A stretch of DNA of 64,000 bases from Panagrolaimus kolymaensis (Eukaryota; Nematoda; Chromadorea; Rhabditida; Panagrolaimidae): the NCBI GenBank assembly GCA_028622995.1, contig JAJQJQ010000007.1, forward strand, positions 2,356,001 through 2,420,000, read 5' to 3'. The notes under the pieces are model-generated. The model searched no databases and was not told where the DNA came from. It was given only the letters and a program-made list of their open reading frames with translations. Numbering within the stretch: the first letter of the stretch is position 1; the number at the start of each line of letters is the position of its first letter. Positions 1 to 11,078 of this stretch are shown here, piece by piece. The position numbers and the translations under genes were made by a program.

Positions 1-285
1 ATTTTTGTAGTCTCTTTATTTTTTCTTTATGTATGTTAAAAAAAATTGGAATTTTTGAGTCAGTGAAGTTGAGTTTTTTCTGAAAGGCCTTGCCACATTC
101 TCCAAATTTTTTAGTCCTATTTAGACCTTCTGCTTTTAACACTTTCGCGCAATCGATTATTGTCACATTGTTTTAATCTTTAGTCGGTAATCAAAACACC
201 TGATTTGTTTCATTTTTTCGCTTTTTTTCATTAAATTAAAACAACAAACCTGTTCCTTTTTTTAATTTCCTTCTTAAAATTTCAG
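1..285 (+). other. Noncoding lead-in to the first gene
   Basis: A/T-rich sequence with T-runs and no convincing ORF. It ends in a splice-acceptor-like TTCAG at 281-285, four bases before the ATG at 290. It is either the 3' part of an intron whose 5' exon lies outside the window or an outron removed by spliced-leader trans-splicing. Confidence 0.5.
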
Positions 286-289
286 CCAA

Positions 290-1629
290 ATGTCATCTTC
301 TGCAACCGCGTATATGCCAATGAATAATCATCCCCATGGACTTGGTCCACCTATGAATATGTATGGTCATGGACAAATGCCATCCCAAAATATGACAGCT
401 CAACAACATTCTCAAATGCAAGCTGCTCAAGGCTCAATGATGCAATCACATGGTAATCAAGGAGCAGGTTGGAATGGCATGTATCATCCATCCCAACAAC
501 ACCCTCAAAATATGTTCCCTTATGGACAGCAACGTCCATTCATTCCTCCACAAAATCAACAACCAGCACCTCAACCACCCGCAGCAGCAACGACAACAAC
601 GGCTAAAAAAACAACTAAAAGGAAAAATGCTCGAGCTAATCAAGAGCAACAACAACAACAACAGCAACAAGCTAGCATTATGCAACAACAAGCTGCCGCC
701 ACCAGTCAACAACATCAACAACCTCCATCAAAGCAACAATTTTTGAATCCCATGAACGGTTACAATGGTTCCCCACAATTTTCTTCACCTTCAACTCCCA
801 TGAATCATCTAAGTCCATTCCATCATCAACAGCAACAAGCTCAAATGGCTGCAGCTGCTCATCAACAGCAGCAACAGCAACAAAATCATTTTGATTGGGG
901 TAAAAATGCTGGAGCGAATCGACCAAATTCAAGATCAGAACAAGTTCGAGCTGATTTACGTGCCACAATTCAAACAAGACAAAATACTTCTCCACAACAA
1001 TTGGGCGCAATAATGTCACCAAATGAAACTATTCCTGCAAGATTTACGGGTCCTAACTCGAGCATTTCTCCACCAACTATGATGTCTCCTCCTCGAGTTA
1101 GTCATGGATCCCATCCAGGACATGCATCACAATTTGGTCCATCATCCATTCCACAACCATCGTCAGCTACATCCGAACAACAACAACAGCAACAACAAAC
1201 AGGATTATTCTCACCCAAACAAAATGGATTTTATAATTATCCTCCTGGAATGCAACAACAACAACATCCTCAACAAGCGATGAACCCTCAACAACAACAG
1301 CAACATCAGCATGCAATGGCAGCAGCCCATATGCAAAATCAACAACAGTATAACCTCCATCAACAACAACAACAGCAGCATCAGCAGCAACAGCAAATGC
1401 AATTGCTTGAAGAGTTGAAAGCTTTTCCAGCTGTAACACTTGATGATTGCAAAGAAATTCTTCAAGAAGATGGATATGGTGAAGTGGATCTTATTGGGTT
1501 TGATATGATGAATAAACAAGGAGTAAGTAACCTTCAGTTAAAAATATGCAAATATTTATTCTTAAAATTTTTTAGTTTGACTTCAATTACGATGAATCCC
1601 GCGCATTATTACAACGGATACTATATTGA
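290..1629 (+). CDS. Glutamine-rich, probably nuclear protein (family not recognised)
   Basis: Two exons are proposed: 290-1522 and 1576-1629 (428 aa). The intron 1523-1575 has GTAAGT and TTTTTTAG ends and joins in frame. Reading through the donor would instead give a 477-aa tail of unlikely composition. The protein is rich in Gln, Met, Pro, His and Asn, with polyQ runs around residues 120, 195, 300 and 365. A Lys/Arg cluster near residues 104-117 looks like a nuclear localisation signal. The last ~55 residues differ: they are acidic and hydrophobic, helical-looking, with no polyQ, and continue across the intron to end RALLQRILY. That tail is probably the conserved interaction module. The composition fits a transcriptional co-activator or chromatin-complex subunit. 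I cannot name the family. A Mastermind/LAG-3-like role was considered but has no motif support. Confidence 0.7.
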
Positions 1630-2900
1630 AGCATACTCGTCGTCATCCACCTACGAAGTTGTTAGATCTCTTGCCAATAAAACAAAAAAAAATCATCTAA
1701 GCTTTATCGGATTTCTTTATTAAAATTTGTATTCCTGTGATAATAATTTAATTTTTTTTTCTGAAAGTAATGAAGAAGAAAAAATAATAACCTTTTTTTG
1801 TAGCTCTTCATTTTTAAGCCATGGGTACTTTTTTATTCATTTTTTTTAATACGCAGTTGTATGTTTTTTTCTCGCCACCAATAAGCAAGCATTCTTCCAC
1901 TTTTTTTTAATAATCATCGTGCATCGATAATTTCTATTTTCTGTAAATCAGTCTTTTTCTTATTCAAAAATCAAAAACAAAAAATAATTTCTTCGATTTT
2001 TATTATCAAAAAATCCAATAATAATATATCCTTATTAAAAATTTTTTTGCCCAATATGTCTTTGTACAGTAATGTTTTATTTTTTATTTTGTTAGTGTTT
2101 TATTAGAAAATGTATCAAAGCCGTCAGGTTTTACGGCAGTCATTCATATTTTCATTTGTCATTGTCATTTTTATTGCCTCATATTATTATTGTACAGTAT
2201 AATTTTGAAAGAAAAAAATAATATCTATCTATTCAAAGTATTACTTTAAAAAATTGTCTTATCAGAAAAATATTAGATTACCAAATATTATCTCTTTCCT
2301 TCTTTTTTTCTTAAAAATAATACTGTAGAAATTATAAAAATATTTTGTTAGATTATCACATTTTGTATGTAATTAATATACGTAATAATTTTATATGAGG
2401 CGTGCAAAAAGAATGAAACAATCCTTAAAATAATCTAATACAGAAAAGCATAAAAACATTAACCCCAGTAAATTAAATAATGTAAGGAATAAGTTCCAAC
2501 ATGCAGATTTTAATTCGAGTAAAATTTAAAAACTAATAGGCATTTGAAGTTAACACCAAATATGAGCGATATCAATGATCAAAGGTACTTTACAAAATTA
2601 CATGTAATCGTAATGAAATTTGGTATCAAAATAGCTTCCTTAGCACCTCACGAATATGCTTCAAATAATAAAAATTTATATAAAAATGAATTACAGTAAA
2701 TTCTGTAAACTTCTGAAAAATTATATTTTTACTTTCAATGCCTGTTTTTTTTTCGCGGTAAGAAAGCAAGACCTTATTACAGTGTCATTGTGAAGAATTT
2801 TTTTCATTTTCATTGACTCATAATTTTCTTTCGAATTCGTATGATGTCAGTTTTTTTAAATCTTCATTGGATTCTTGATTTTTTTTCACTTTTGAAAAAA
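1630..2900. other. 3' UTR and intergenic A/T-rich spacer
   Basis: About 1.27 kb of A/T-rich DNA with short T and A runs. It holds the 3' UTR of the Gln-rich gene and the upstream region of the phosphatase gene. I see no further gene, RNA gene or repeat structure. Confidence 0.5.
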
Positions 2901-4703
2901 ATGCAATTTTTTGTTAGCAAAAATTTTTATTTTGCTAAATGCATTAAATCCATTTTACGAATTTCTCGAGCAGAAGGCAATCTTCAAGTTGTAGGACATT
3001 CTGGTAAGATTTTGTTGGTTTTTTAAAGATGAATATATATATAATATTTGATTACAGAGCTTTCAAAAATCCACGATCTTCAATGTTTGGGAGAAATTGA
3101 CGCTGTTATTGGAAAGCTGACTGATGAAGATTCCGTTTTTCTCTTGGCTGTAACACACTCTTCAAAAGTTGGTATACGTTCAAAATCAGAAACTGAAATT
3201 CGAAGGATTGAAAGAATTTGTGCTCTTCCTATTGATCTTAGTTATCAAGTTGATGCTTCTTATTTTGGTGGTCCAACACAACATCAAAAGGTTAAAAGAT
3301 CGCAATTTATTAAACTTGTCTCTGGATATAAACCTCCACTACCTCCTCAATCCAAGGCTGTCGATGAAATTTTGAGATTATTTAATGATAATGGAGATTT
3401 TTATTATGAAACTGGTGGTGGCGATATAACTAATAATCTTCAAAAGTAAGCCTTTCTTGCTAAATTTCAAAATTTAATACATCTTTTTTAGGTCAGTTTT
3501 ATCAAAAGAATTCAACGATAATTTCTTCTGGAACAAAGCTCTGCTTGCTGATGTCTTCGAACAAAACTCAAGTGATAAAGCTGAATGGATAGTTCCCATT
3601 GTTCAAGGATTTGTTGTTCAAAAGAATCTTGTCATGGATGGAAAGGATGTGGCACCACTGGATTTAACTTTAACATTGATTTCTCGACGTTCAAAAAAAA
3701 GAGCTGGAATGCGATATCTTCGAAGAGGAATTGATGATGATGGTATGCTTTCTTGTTATTTGATATAAGTTAAAAAACCATTTTTAGGAAATGTTGCAAA
3801 TTTCGTCGAAACTGAATTAATTATTGATATCTTTGGTCATCAACTTTCTTTTGTTCAAATTCGTGGCTCTATTCCTGTTTATTGGAGCCAAAGAGGCTAC
3901 AAATTTCGTCCACCTTTTTGTATTGACAAAACTCTTGATGAATCTTTACCTATTTTTGAGAAGCATATGAATACACTGGTTCAAGATTATGGTAAACCTG
4001 TCATAGCAGTAAATCTTGTGAATTTAGCTGGAAGAGAACTATGTTTAGCAAAATCTTTTTTGGAGGTTTGTTATTTTACTATTTTTTTTAAACTATATAA
4101 TAAACATTTTAGCACATGCTTGAAATGGACTCACCTGATTTTGCACACATTTCTTTTGATTTTCATTACCATTGTCGCACACTAAGGTTTCATAAAGTTG
4201 CCATTCTCGTTGATGCTTTGAAAGAAAAACTCGCTGATATTGGATATTGTTGGATTAATAAATCTGGTGAAATGGTGCTACAACAAAAAGGAATCATTCG
4301 AACAAATTGTGCTGAAAGTCTTGATCGAACCAATGTTGTTCAAGGAGCAATCCATCAATTTGTAGCTGTCTCCCAATTTTCTCGTCTAGGATTAATCAAC
4401 CCTGCTCACACACCTGAATCTCTTATTCGAATTTTGCAAGAATTTTATGCTGATAATGGTGATGCTATTTCTCGACAATATACTGGAACAAATGCTTTGA
4501 AAGGAGATGTTACAAGAAATGGGAAACGAAAATTTACTGGATTTGTCAAAGATGGATATAATTCAACTTCACGATATTATTTAGCTCATATGCGAGATGC
4601 TCAACGACAATTTGCAATTGATACAATGCTTGCTGGTGGAATCTTTGAACCTGAAGAAAGTGATACAGAATATAGCGAAAATGAATCAGAAAATATTGCT
4701 TGA
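2901..4703 (+). CDS. INPP5F: Sac2/INPP5F-type phosphoinositide phosphatase
   Basis: Five exons: 2901-3003, 3058-3445, 3492-3742, 3788-4065, 4113-4703, giving 536 aa with every junction in frame. The start MQFFVSKNFYF aligns with the INPP5F N-terminus, so I prefer it to the upstream in-frame ATG at 2841. The Sac domain fills the protein: an N-terminal CLGEIDAVIGKL block, then GNVANFVETE, then the catalytic CX5R(T) motif with nucleophile Cys406 (4308-4310) and Arg412 in RTNCAESLDRTN. The segment after it (DNGDAISRQYTGTNALKGD, then KDGYNSTSRYY) matches Sac2 better than Sac1 or FIG4. Sac2 removes the 4-phosphate from PI4P on endosomes. The vertebrate C-terminal hSac2 homodimerisation domain is absent: the protein stops in an acidic Ser/Glu tail. 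There is also no transmembrane anchor as in Sac1. AESL in the P-loop replaces the usual MDCL or VDCL. Confidence 0.88.
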
Positions 4704-4757
4704 CTTGTTTATTGTAATTTTATTTAACTTTGTAAAATTTTCATTGTAAATTTGTTG

Positions 4758-4763
4758 AATAAA
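4758..4763 (+). terminator. AATAAA polyadenylation signal of the Sac2-like gene
   Basis: A consensus AATAAA 55 nt after the stop codon, in A/T-rich sequence. Cleavage would fall shortly downstream. Confidence 0.6.
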
Positions 4764-5512
4764 TAATATATCGAATGTAAAATGAATAAGACAAAATTAT
4801 TAATGCATTTTTTCTTTAAACTTTTGAGAGCCGCGTTTTACTTATTTTGAGCATTTTATTTCCTTTAACTGTGCTTGGTTATCATTCTTTACTCGGCGGA
4901 ATCCAATTATGGCAACATGAATATTAAAGTAAGAAAGATATCTTAAATAAGGGTTTCATGTGTGTATTTTGATTTTGCGATAAATATAATCAACTATAAA
5001 ACCCCTCGATTTTGTGTTCATTACACTTTTATGCTGCCATCGCTTGATATAAAGATTTTGGTAAAAAGTCTTATTTTCTTTTACTTACACTTTTGATATC
5101 TTTTATCATCTCAATTTAGTGAAGAAAAATTCAAAAAGATAGGTTTTAATAATCTGGAAAACTTAAAATATCCGCATAAGTTGCTAGTTGACCATTGTTT
5201 ATTGCTACTGTAATAAATTATAATAAAATATGCTCATTTTTTTAATCGTGTAATAATTAAAATTAGTATTTGTTCACAAACGTCGTCGAGTTTTTGACGT
5301 TGAAAAAAGGAAATTTAGTCTAGTTGGTAAACAGGAGAAATGTAGAAGCTCGTCTTTGCACGAATAGCGATTCAGAAGGCGCGTGAGCATCTGCTCGCAT
5401 CCATTCTCTCTCAATCGTCAATAAAGTCATCAAAAAAATTTGTTTGAAAGCTTTTTCATTTCAACGAAATCTTCATTCATCATTTTGCTGAATAACTCTG
5501 AATTTTGTAATC
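4764..5512. other. Intergenic spacer and promoter of the Pru-CSN8 gene
   Basis: A/T-rich, with a more GC-containing stretch at about 5278-5420 just upstream of the next start codon that looks like a core promoter and 5' UTR. It includes a short palindrome (GAGCATCTGCTC) near 5387. A D-arm-like string near 5320 is not part of a tRNA. Confidence 0.4.
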
Positions 5513-7430
5513 ATGAGTATTATGTTTGCTGCTCCCGCTGGTGGTGGACGACCAACTAATGGAAACCTCTATGAATTCAAAGCTGGTATTGCTCGTCTTG
5601 AACCTGGATCTGGTCCGACCATGCGTAAAGTTGTCGCTGATAAGGCAAAAGGAAGTGTATACATCAAACAAACGCCTGATCAACTTATGCATTTCGGTTG
5701 GAAGAATCGCGAAACTGGAACAGATGATTTGGTAAGTTTCTTTGTTTATATCGATTTATGCCTTTTTAATATTGCTTTATTTTCAGGATTTGATTGTCTT
5801 TCCCGGTGATACCGAATTCATCAAAATCAAGTAATGTAATGATGGTCGTATGTTCATGCTCAAGTTCAAAAAAACCAGTGATGATCGACGTCTCTTCTGG
5901 CTTCAAGAACAGTTCAAAGATAAGGATGAAGAAATTGTCAAGAAGGTATGTTCCATACATTTATAAGCTATCATATTTATATGTTTGTTTTTAGGTTAAT
6001 GAATATCTCAATAATCCTCCACTTCAACGTACTCGTGCTGGTGGTGGCGCTTCTGAACGTAGCAGTCAACTTTTAGATAATTTTGGTGGAGTGGCCGATG
6101 CTAATGGCCCCGCAAACAATATTGATGAGAACCCGCTCATGAAAGAGCTTTCTCTTGATATTCGTGCAATTGAAAAAGAGTAAGTTTGTGTTTATGTTAT
6201 TACTTTCTTCTAACCTTAATTTTTTAGAGCAGCTATTGATGAACCCACTGGCTCATCCGATCCTCTTCCCGTCTCTGTTCCAGTTGCACCTGGAAGCATT
6301 GGAAATTCTGATCGTGGTGCTCCTCTTACAACTGGTGGAAAGAAACAACCAAGAATCAAAGCTGATCAACTTCGTTCTTTCATCAAGAACTTTCCTACTG
6401 GAGAAACTTCAACCATGTCAAAAGAAGATGTACCAGAACCCATGGAACAAGGTATTATTTCTCATAATTTTTTGATGATTTATTAATACTCCTTTTTTTT
6501 TACAGATTTATCTCAGCATATTCCTGAAGAACCACCGATCGCAGAAGCTGCTAATAATTCTGCTCCTGTTAATCATAATGGTCTAGAAATCGCTCGTAAT
6601 CCAACTTTCCATGATCGTTATCAAGAGCTCAAAGAAAAAGAACTTGAAAATGGTCATCTCAGCATTGAAGAATACATTGAACTTTTTCTCGCAGAAGTTG
6701 TTCAAAATCTCGATTATGTATGTTGTCCTTATGCTATTAGTGTAACTTCTTTACTAAATTTTTCCTTTATTTTTTAGGCTCGTCATACTCTTTTCCGTGC
6801 TAAACAACGATATTCAAACGAATCAATGTTCATTTCGATTCAAGGTTTTCTATGTTTTAACTACGCAAATACTTCAGCGGAGCTATTAAAAAGCTTAAAT
6901 CAGTAAAAAATCGTCTAACAAAGTTCCAGTAAGCTATATTTCCTATGGTTTAAAGATGTTAGCTAATTCAATTTTTTAGACATTATTTGGATGAAATGCT
7001 CAATCGCTTCTTAGCTTATGGTATTGCTTCTATTGTTGATTGTTATTCTACTATCAAAGTAGCTACTTTGGGAAGTATTCTTGATCTTAGCAATGAGGCT
7101 GAAACGGCTGAACTTCTCAAAGCTGTTAATTGGACTTCAAACAATGCTGTTATTCAAGTATCAAATACTCCCGAAGTTCAAGCGTTCGTAAAGAATCTTA
7201 TTTCACCTGTTTATGGTTCCTTCAATGGCATTGAAAAGTTCAAAATTTATGCTCAGCTTGGTCGTCATCATGAAAAACCTATTGATAATTTGAAGAAGTT
7301 GATGATGGTTTCTGATCAATTAGTGAAAATTAATCTTCCACCTGTTACACCAAAAGGTGATTCTGTTGATCGAGAAGTCAGAGAAGATCTTCCACCTCAA
7401 ATTCCTTCTTTTCCTCATGCTGATCCATAA
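5513..7430 (+). CDS. Fusion of an Rpn13/ADRM1 Pru domain with a CSN8-like domain; in-frame TAA at 5832
   Basis: Eight exons: 5513-5731, 5787-5945, 5995-6179, 6228-6451, 6506-6717, 6778-6844, 6883-6928, 6980-7430 (521 codons, all phases matched). Residues ~18-130 are a Pru domain like proteasomal ubiquitin receptor Rpn13: YEFKAG, KGSVYIKQT, FGWKNR, LIVFPGD, LKFKK, FWLQE and KVNEYLNNPP. A low-complexity linker follows. The UCH37-binding DEUBAD domain expected at the Rpn13 C-terminus is missing. From about residue 300 the protein instead resembles COP9 signalosome subunit 8: a KELENGHL..EEYIELFLAE helix pair, NLDYARHTLFRAKQRY, then IASIVDCYSTIKVATLGSIL and AVNWTSNNAV like the CSN8 PCI region. 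The exon at 6506 has no ATG in frame, so the second half needs the first. Codon 89 is TAA where orthologues have Gln (family CAA or CAG), flanked by intact Pru sequence. This could be a recent nonsense change, an assembly error, or recoding. The CSN8 match is from memory; Rpn12 and eIF3k are relatives. Confidence 0.68.
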
Positions 7431-7525
7431 GATGTAATACGTGTTTGATTTAATTGTCTGTGTGCTTATATCTTTGTTTATGCTGTAAATTTTAATACAT
7501 TTGTTTTCTGTTATTTATATTATGA

Positions 7526-7531
7526 AATAAA
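7526..7531 (+). terminator. AATAAA polyadenylation signal of the Pru-CSN8 gene
   Basis: AATAAA about 95 nt after the TAA stop at 7428-7430. It is the only consensus signal before the transposon insertion at 7660. Confidence 0.55.
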
Positions 7532-7667
7532 AGTTTAAAAACAACAAAATAGGAGATTCATTTTTCATTACCATTTTTGATACATAGAGCTCGGTATTTG
7601 AGTTCAATATATTTAACCTTTTGGAGTAACACATCTGTTGACTAGATTACAAAATAAGAGTAGTGAT

Positions 7668-9554
7668 CATACATGGGCAAGCCGGAGGATTTTGGAGGAT
7701 TGTCCTCCGCTATGTAGCGTGTAGCGCAACGATTTTGGGTTATGTAGCGCAAAATTGGTGAAAAAAATAAAAAAGTGAGAAAAAATGGCAGAAAAAGAGA
7801 AAAAAAAAGAAGAAAAAAAAGGAAAGAAAAAGGGAAAAAAAGAAAGAAGAGGAAAGAGAAAAGGAAACAAAAAAGGAGGAAATCTAGCTAAACAAGATTT
7901 CATTGATTTTTAATTTTATTTGTTATGAGCTTTTTGGAATCGATTAGGTAGCGAAGTTATTATTAGGTGAATCAATGGGAATCAAAATTGAGATAAATAT
8001 AAACTTACTTATTCGAAAAAGAAGTAATCAACATAAATTAAATAATAGCTAGCATTCAAAAACACTTCTTTATAAAATTAATTAATGATTTTTTATTGAT
8101 AATCTAATTTTTAAAAATTTATTAGATACACCCTAAAGCAACAAATTGGTCGCTCAATATAAAATTAGTGCCAAAATTAGCTTTTAGCTATCATGTAAGA
8201 AATTTGTTAATGCTTTTGTAACTAACTACAATTTTTTTATTATCGTAAGCGTAATTACTCATAGCGACTTACAAAATGTCTCAGAAAACCATAAATGCAT
8301 GTTTATCAATGTTTTTAATGATAACCCTTATTTAACCCAACTTTAAATCCTATCTCTCCTTCCACTAATTTCCAAATGCTTTAGAGCACCTCAAAGTAAA
8401 CCACCATTTATAAACGCTTTATTTCAATAATATAAAATGACCAAAGTTTTTTCATCAAAAGGGCTTACAATTAAAAACATTTCATGCAAATATTTCTTTT
8501 CATTTCTTTGTTTTTTGCTGACCTTTTGATTAGAAAAAACAAATTTGAATAGAAGCAACGCACTCACATATGAATAGAAAATTAAAATTTAGAAGTAGGA
8601 TTTTGCTAATATTTTAGAATAATTTTTATATTCTTGGAACTTCAGAAAGTTCCAAATACTCAGGAAAAATAAAATACTTAATAATTAATATAATTAGCGT
8701 CATTAAAATATTTTAAAAATTCTCTTTGACATTTGTTACAAATTTATTCCACATTCAGAATAAATGTCGTAGATATCAAAAAAATAAACCAAAATAATGA
8801 AGAAAATAGGGGTTAGTTATGATTTATATCAGAATTAAGTTATTTGTAATAAATATCCAGTGGTATAATTGCAAAAAATTTAAGGATATTTTTATGAAAA
8901 TAATAAAAGCTTTGATGAGCAAACAAATCAGCTAGAAGCAAAGAAAGCTATCTAGTTTTGGGGTTAGAGTCGCCGAATTGCTGCTCCGAAACTCAGCTCG
9001 AAAAATTTCCGATGCACCGACAGCTTTGGCTCGAAGGCAGAAATCCTTGAGATGAAATAAAGTTTTCATTAATTAAAAATACTTTTAATGGCGAAGTGCC
9101 GAAAGATTTTTTTATATTATTGGCTCAATTGATTAAATTCTTTAAAGACAAACCCTTTAAAACTAAGAATTCAAAAAAATTATAAACTAATAAAAAAAGT
9201 AAAGCTGAAGAAGATTATTTTTTTTATTTTGAGCGTTTTCCTTCTTCACCAAAAAATAGTATTATTTTTTATTTTTTGTTTTAAGAATTTTGCCAAAAAT
9301 TAAAGCCCAGATAAGGAAATTAAAAAAAATAAGTTAGAATAAAGAGTGTTCAAAGTAAAAAATGCCTTATTTAAAATTCCCATTGTTAGGATGCATATCT
9401 TTCATTTATATATATAAATTTTTTTAAATATAACATGAGAGACAATCAAATTATAAAAATGGAAAAAAACCAAAAAAAACACGGAGGGGGGCTCTTTGCT
9501 TAAGTTATGTAGCGCAAAATTTCGGAAATTATCCTCCGACCGTGCCCAAGTATG
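7668..9554. mobile_element. hAT-like DNA transposon remnant with 8-bp target duplication
   Basis: The element is flanked by a perfect 8-bp direct repeat GTAGTGAT (7660-7667 and 9555-9562). Its ends are inverted repeats of about 24 bp: CATACATGGGCAAG... on the left matches the reverse complement of the right end, CATACTTGGGCACG..., and both run on to GGAGGAT. Subterminal copies of TATGTAGCGCAA lie near 7740 and 9505 in the same orientation. An 8-bp duplication is typical of hAT elements. The 1.89-kb interior is A/T-rich, has no long ORF and no transposase motif I recognise, so the copy is non-autonomous or decayed. A purine-only tract at about 7765-7880 lies inside. A ~25-bp interior motif around 8386-8410 (CCTCAAAGTAAACC) is shared with the Helitron-like sequence at about 10760. 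Confidence 0.75.
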
Positions 9555-9562
9555 GTAGTGAT

Positions 9563-10486
9563 GGTTATTAAACTACTCAAAAATTTTTTTTGGATATGCA
9601 TTTCACATCTTACTCTTGCAAAATGGAGTCGATTGACATTTTTTTAGCCGAACAATAATCAGCCTATGTGCTTGTTTCAATGACTTTTTGTTACTCACTT
9701 TTTTGTAAACAATGCCTGAGGCTGCTATTCATTTTTCTTGATTCATTGAATGCTGTGATCTTTTACGTTTATTTTTTTGCGACATATCTTTTTTTCTTTC
9801 TTCAACAAATCCGTGTCAAACATTTGCCCGTGACTCGAGTTTTTTTGTATGTGTATTCTTGAGAATTGTATTTGGGTTGTTCTTTCTTTACTTGCTTGCA
9901 TTTTTTATTTTCTCGCGTATTTGTGGATTCAAAGTGGTGTGTTGTTTACTTCATCATCTTTAGTTGTGAGAACACGGAACTCATGCGAATGGTTGTGCTC
10001 ATCGTGATTTTCTTCCTTCTTCATTTTACTTTCCTTTTTTACTGTATATTTTTTTCTTTTTCTATTAATACGAAATCTGATCTTCCTTTTATTTTTGTAA
10101 GGTAATGCTAAGAAATAATAAGATAATATTTGTAGTTTACATTCACTTGAATATTACTATTTTTTTCCAACTCAAGCCTCCTATTTGAAAATGTGTGTAT
10201 CTGTGGATTGTGCATCTGTTTTTTGCATGTTGATGTTGGATGTCTATTGATTGAAAATTTGATGGTGAAAATGAAATGAGCGACCTGATGCATGAAGTAA
10301 TTTTTATGTGAAAATGAATTTGAGAATGAACTTTTGCTTTAGTTGCATCAAAATGAAGCGCTGATAAGTGATTGTTTGATTTAAGATGCTTTAAATGATT
10401 GGTATTTTTTGGAATGAGTTCATAGGATCCTTTTTGAATAAAATTTAATACGATTCCGCTTGGATGATGTCATGTTTTAATACCTA
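9563..10486. other. Intergenic spacer
   Basis: T-rich DNA. ORFs of 60-80 codons here have Phe/Leu-biased composition that only reflects the T content. No gene, tRNA or regulatory motif is supported. Confidence 0.4.
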
Positions 10487-11078
10487 CTAGAAACTACGCG
10501 AACCTTCGGTTCGCCATGAAGCTTGTTTTATGCATACGAAAATTTTGTAATTAATTATTTGGTCCTTACTCTGGAAGATAAGATCGTCATCTCCGCAACA
10601 CCCCAGGCTAATTTACTTCTTTAAGATCCTCTAAACTTGTTTTAAATTGCCCCTAACTATTCCCTTAGCATACACATCAATTGTTAATAATTTCACAGTA
10701 TTCCATCAATTTGGATCCTATAAAACCATTTTAAAAGATCCTCATTTATTTAATGCGCCTCAAAGTAAACCGCCGCTCAGTACAGCTTCATTTTATGCAA
10801 TGTAAACAAAAGCCTCATTCGTAACGCATTCATTCACATTTACACAGCGCATGTTTTGTTGCTTTTTTCTTGGCCATGTATTTGGAAGTAAAATTTTCAA
10901 AATTAAAATTTGGCTATTTTTTAATAGTGTTAGGGATATTTTTTGTTTTACAATGATAAAGCATGATCTAAATTAATTAATTAGACAAAAAACTTATGTA
11001 AAAAAAGTTTTATAAATTCGTTAATATGCAAATTTTTACGTCAAGGCGCGGCGGCCCGAAGGGCCGCTTCACGTCTAG
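10487..11078. mobile_element. Helitron-like sequence with two outward-facing 3' ends
   Basis: The right end reads hairpin GCGGCCCGAAGGGCCGC (11051-11067), 7 nt, CTAG (11075-11078), then T. The left end is the same arrangement in reverse complement: hairpin 10498-10514 (GCGAACCTTCGGTTCGC), 7-nt spacer, CTAG at 10487-10490, preceded by A. A hairpin 7-12 nt before CTRR, with insertion between A and T, is the known Helitron 3' terminus. The interior is A/T-rich and noncoding. Either two Helitron copies abut in opposite orientation, or this is an inverted-terminus derivative mobilised in trans. The two hairpins differ in sequence but match in size and spacing. Confidence 0.55.

Noticed and set aside
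2841..2900. Upstream in-frame ATG of the Sac2 gene
   Set aside because: The added 20 residues do not match the family, while the ATG at 2901 aligns with the INPP5F N-terminus.
4800..5280. Possible small RNA gene in the spacer after the Sac2 gene
   Set aside because: No stable fold or box motifs were found by eye; ordinary A/T-rich spacer.
5316..5340. D-arm-like TTTAGTCTAGTTGGTA
   Set aside because: No T-arm or acceptor stem follows in the next 60 nt.
7667..7903. Phe/Ser-rich minus-strand ORF
   Set aside because: It is the complement of a purine-only tract within the hAT-like element.
9668..10105. Two adjacent Phe/Leu-rich plus-strand ORFs resembling membrane proteins
   Set aside because: Composition follows the T-rich DNA; no splice signals, no family resemblance.
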